NCBI GenBank assembly: GCA_013298335.1
Contig: JAAFHI010000080.1
Span: 1 to 8,357 of the forward strand
Length of the DNA stretch: 8,357 nucleotides
Direction: 5' to 3'
Source: Actinomycetota bacterium
GTDB lineage: Bacteria > Acidobacteriota > Blastocatellia > Chloracidobacteriales > Chloracidobacteriaceae
The position numbers were made by a program, and so were the translations under genes. This document shows, piece after piece, positions 6,423 through 8,357 of this stretch. Under the pieces are notes generated by a model. That model saw only the letters and a list, made by a program, of their open reading frames with translations. It was not told the origin of the DNA and did no database searches. The number at the start of each line of letters is the position of its first letter. The first letter of the stretch is position 1.

Positions 6423-7040
6423 ATGGTCAAATTGAAAGAAGGAATGATGTTCACAGCGGCGGAGACGAAGAAACTCCGCGAGAAAATCATGACCGAGCGG
6501 GTGATTCCGTCGGTCCGGAGCCGATTTGAAAAATACCCCGCGCTGCAATCAGCCGGAATGTTTATTGCCCAGTACTACAACGATGAAGCCGAGGACGCGA
6601 TCCACATCCAGTTCAAATTTTCGGTCAAGAAAAAACCCGATTTCGAGGCGGCGTACGCAGTGCCCTACGACGAGCCGGACCCGGTCAATCTGCCCGACCT
6701 GCCGAACCACTACGACATCGACAATGACGAAAAATGCAAACCCTGCTGTCAGTGGGATGACAACGGCATCGTCGTGAGCGCGTTCGCCGCCTATACCAAC
6801 GAAGGCGACTACAACGAGGACGATTCCGAGAACTACACGCTCTACGCCGTCTTCAAGAAAACCGCCGACGGCGTCAAGACCACCTATCCCGGCAAGAAAC
6901 TCCGCCCGTGGGTGGACGGCATGCGGCCCGAGTTCTTCGGCGGCTTCGACGACCTCGAAGAGGAACAACAGGAACAGGTCAGGAAGGATTACCTCGAAAC
7001 GCTCGATACCGACGCGGAAATCTGGAGCTATGACGACTGA
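6423..7040 (+). CDS. Hypothetical acidic protein, paralogue 2 of 3
   Basis: This 205-residue paralogue of the preceding gene keeps LREK (18-21), LQSAGMFIAQYYNDEAEDAIH (41-61), FAAYTNEG (121-128), LYAVFKK (140-146) and LRPWVDGMRPEFF (160-172). Over the QSAGMFIAQYY block even the DNA is close to copy 1, pointing to a fairly recent duplication. The variable centre has EPDPVNLPDLP, shared with copy 3, and a cysteine cluster C105-C108-C109 that the other copies lack. The C-terminus is longer than in copy 1 and very acidic. AGGAG at 6411-6415 precedes the ATG, in a leader like that of copy 1. Its stop codon overlaps the start of copy 3 by 11 bases. The family function is unknown to me; immunity or stress roles are guesses. 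Confidence 0.8.
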   Translation: MVKLKEGMMFTAAETKKLREKIMTERVIPSVRSRFEKYPALQSAGMFIAQYYNDEAEDAIHIQFKFSVKKKPDFEAAYAVPYDEPDPVNLPDLPNHYDIDNDEKCKPCCQWDDNGIVVSAFAAYTNEGDYNEDDSENYTLYAVFKKTADGVKTTYPGKKLRPWVDGMRPEFFGGFDDLEEEQQEQVRKDYLETLDTDAEIWSYDD

Positions 7041-7710
7041 GCAACCGAGCGACAAACTCTTCACGGCGGAGGAGACGGCTATCCTCCGCCACAGATACAT
7101 TGAAAAGTAACTTGTCCCCGCCCTTGAAAATCTGTTTGACGTTTTTACTGAGCTTCGGTCGGCGGCGCTGTTCGTCGCGCAGTTTTGGGACGATGAGGCT
7201 CACGACGCGGTTTATCCCCTCTGGGTGTTTTCGGTTCTGGAAACACCAGATTTTGATTACCCATTTTCGGACGAAACGATTGAAGAGTCAGAATTGAATG
7301 GCACTGACGATGAGGAAGATGACTTTCCGATTTACTCGAAAATTGATCAAGGTGAACCTGATCCCGTGAATCTTCCAGGTTTGGGGAGCCACCATGACCT
7401 TGATTGGCTCTGGGGTATGGACCCCAGCCACGGTTTCTATGAATGGATATCCCTTAACCCCAACGAAATGGCGATCCCACTTTTCGCTGCATTCTGCAAG
7501 GAAGGGGCCGATCAGGGACTCAGCAGTCGTGAAAACCATTCATTGTTTGCCCTGTTTAGGAGAAAACCTTCCGGTATCGAGGTGGAGTATCGAGGTGAAA
7601 TGCTCCGTCCGTGGCTGGATGGGATTTATCCAGATTGGTTTCACCGTTATCCCGATTCATTAAAAAATGAGTTGGTACAAGAACTTCGCGACGATCTCCT
7701 CACCGAGTAA
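7030..7710 (+). pseudogene. Hypothetical protein, paralogue 3 of 3, with one in-frame stop
   Basis: From the ATG at 7030, which overlaps the end of paralogue 2 by 11 bases, the frame reads MTTEQPSDKLFTAEETAILRH and then reaches TAA at 7108-7110 (codon 27). The same frame continues without another stop to 7710: LVPALENLF, SAALFVAQFWDDEAHDAVY, SVLETPDFDY, an acidic insert, EPDPVNLPGLG, FAAFCKEG, LFALFRRK and LRPWLDGIYPDWF. All of these align with copies 1 and 2. The stop falls where copy 1 has W26 and copy 2 has R26. A 161-residue open frame from GTG at 7225 exists, but it would lack the LFTAEET and FVAQF blocks, so I treat it as the remainder of the broken gene. A sequencing error is also possible. 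GGAG at 7024-7027 is too close to the ATG to be a normal ribosome site, so translation was probably coupled to copy 2. Confidence 0.8.
7108..7110 (+). other. In-frame TAA interrupting paralogue 3
   Basis: This TAA is the only stop between the ATG at 7030 and the natural end at 7708-7710. A single substitution from a sense codon such as CAA, GAA or AAA would create it. Confidence 0.85.
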
Positions 7711-7731
7711 TCAGAGGCCCAATGGAGTCAC

Positions 7732-8352
7732 ATGTTTAACATCGAGAAGTTAGTCAAATTCGCAGTGGCCGAGATCGAGAAATTTGCCGTCGCTCATCAG
7801 AATGAGACCTTTTATGGGTTTGCAATCGACGCAGACCTCCTGTGCCTGAACTCGGTCGAGCAATTCGAGAAATCCTTGTCGCAATACCGAACGAATTGGG
7901 AGCACCAGAGCAGATATCTCGATTTACAGTCACTGTCAGCCGCTGAACTTCGCAGCTACAAAGAGCAAGTCGATGAAAATTTGGAGTACGCGGCTGAAGG
8001 CGAGTCCGAGGGCTGGCCTTGCACGCTGGAAGAGGTCATCGCCGAGGAGAATGCGTTTCGGCAAGTTCGCAGGCAGCGCGGGAATCCGTACTTTGACCCG
8101 GCAGAGATTGAGGACCTTCGTCAAAATACGGGTGATTGGAAATACCAGGGATTTGCCCAGATGATGAACACGCATGGGTTCGACGAGAAGGCTTATGACC
8201 GACATTATGGAATGTCCGATGCTCGGCAAAAGACCTCGGCTTATGGAAAAGCGATGGACCAGCTACTCGAAAAGATTGCTGAAAGTGGAGTGCTTGACCA
8301 GTTGAAGCGAACCGAAGACTTCCAAATTCGTCGCGTTGAACACACATACTGA
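7732..8352 (+). CDS. Hypothetical protein, possibly DUF4303-like
   Basis: This 206-residue soluble protein has no signal peptide or membrane segment. The N-terminal part, a helix followed by ETFYGFAIDADLLCLNS (25-41) and FEKSLSQYR (45-53), resembles DUF4303, a small family of unknown function found among putative immunity proteins. The C-terminal part contains DLRQNTGDWKYQGF (128-141), HGFDEKAYDRHYGMSD (148-163), TSAYGKAMDQLL (168-179) and a final RVEHTY. From memory this tail recurs in uncharacterised proteins of environmental bacteria, but I cannot name it. The gene starts 21 bp after paralogue 3 and is probably in the same transcript. GGAG at 7724-7727 lies only 4 bases from the ATG, so the ribosome site is close but usable. 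Its base composition is lower in GC than the left part of the window, like the second half of paralogue 3. Confidence 0.75.
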   Translation: MFNIEKLVKFAVAEIEKFAVAHQNETFYGFAIDADLLCLNSVEQFEKSLSQYRTNWEHQSRYLDLQSLSAAELRSYKEQVDENLEYAAEGESEGWPCTLEEVIAEENAFRQVRRQRGNPYFDPAEIEDLRQNTGDWKYQGFAQMMNTHGFDEKAYDRHYGMSDARQKTSAYGKAMDQLLEKIAESGVLDQLKRTEDFQIRRVEHTY

Positions 8353-8357
8353 AAGGA
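8353..8357 (+). promoter_or_regulatory. Possible ribosome binding site of a following gene
   Basis: AAGGA directly follows the stop codon of the last gene, at the window edge. The position would suit a further gene of the same run starting just outside the window. Confidence 0.25.

Overview
The window reads like a GC-rich (about 60% by eye) Gram-negative environmental bacterium. The clues are a Sec-exported alkylsulfatase, a MoxR/VWA-type accessory operon with a DUF5682 protein, and tandem families of poorly known proteins that I associate with deltaproteobacterial, myxococcal, planctomycete or candidate-phylum genomes. The phylum cannot be fixed from this sequence.

Left part (1-2569, minus strand): a DUF5682 protein gene is followed, in its direction of transcription, by the first 28 codons of a VWA (CoxE-like) protein that runs off the left edge. 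Between them lies a small element (112-254) with perfect 31-bp inverted ends, apparently flanked by a short direct repeat. It looks like a MITE or other palindromic insertion placed inside the operon.

Divergent intergenic region (2570-3036): two tandem copies of a unit of about 186 bp (period 189/190). Each copy carries two oppositely oriented versions of one hairpin element. The two versions differ by base changes that compensate across the stem, which indicates a selected or mobilised structured repeat (REP/BIME-like) rather than coding sequence.

Middle (3037-5772, plus strand): a 224-residue xylose-isomerase-like TIM-barrel protein, then a complete exported MBL-fold alkylsulfatase (SdsA1/YjcS family) with all expected metal ligands.

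Right part (5811-8352, plus strand): three tandem paralogues of an unrecognised small acidic family, then a 206-residue protein that may belong to DUF4303. The third paralogue has one in-frame TAA near its start but is otherwise open over its whole length, so it is a young pseudogene, a recoded gene or a sequencing error. Base composition drops inside this third copy and stays lower to the right edge. The close packing and paralogue array resemble immunity-gene clusters of polymorphic-toxin loci, but no toxin is in view, so that role is only inferred. A purine-rich AAGGA after the last stop suggests that the gene run continues beyond the window.
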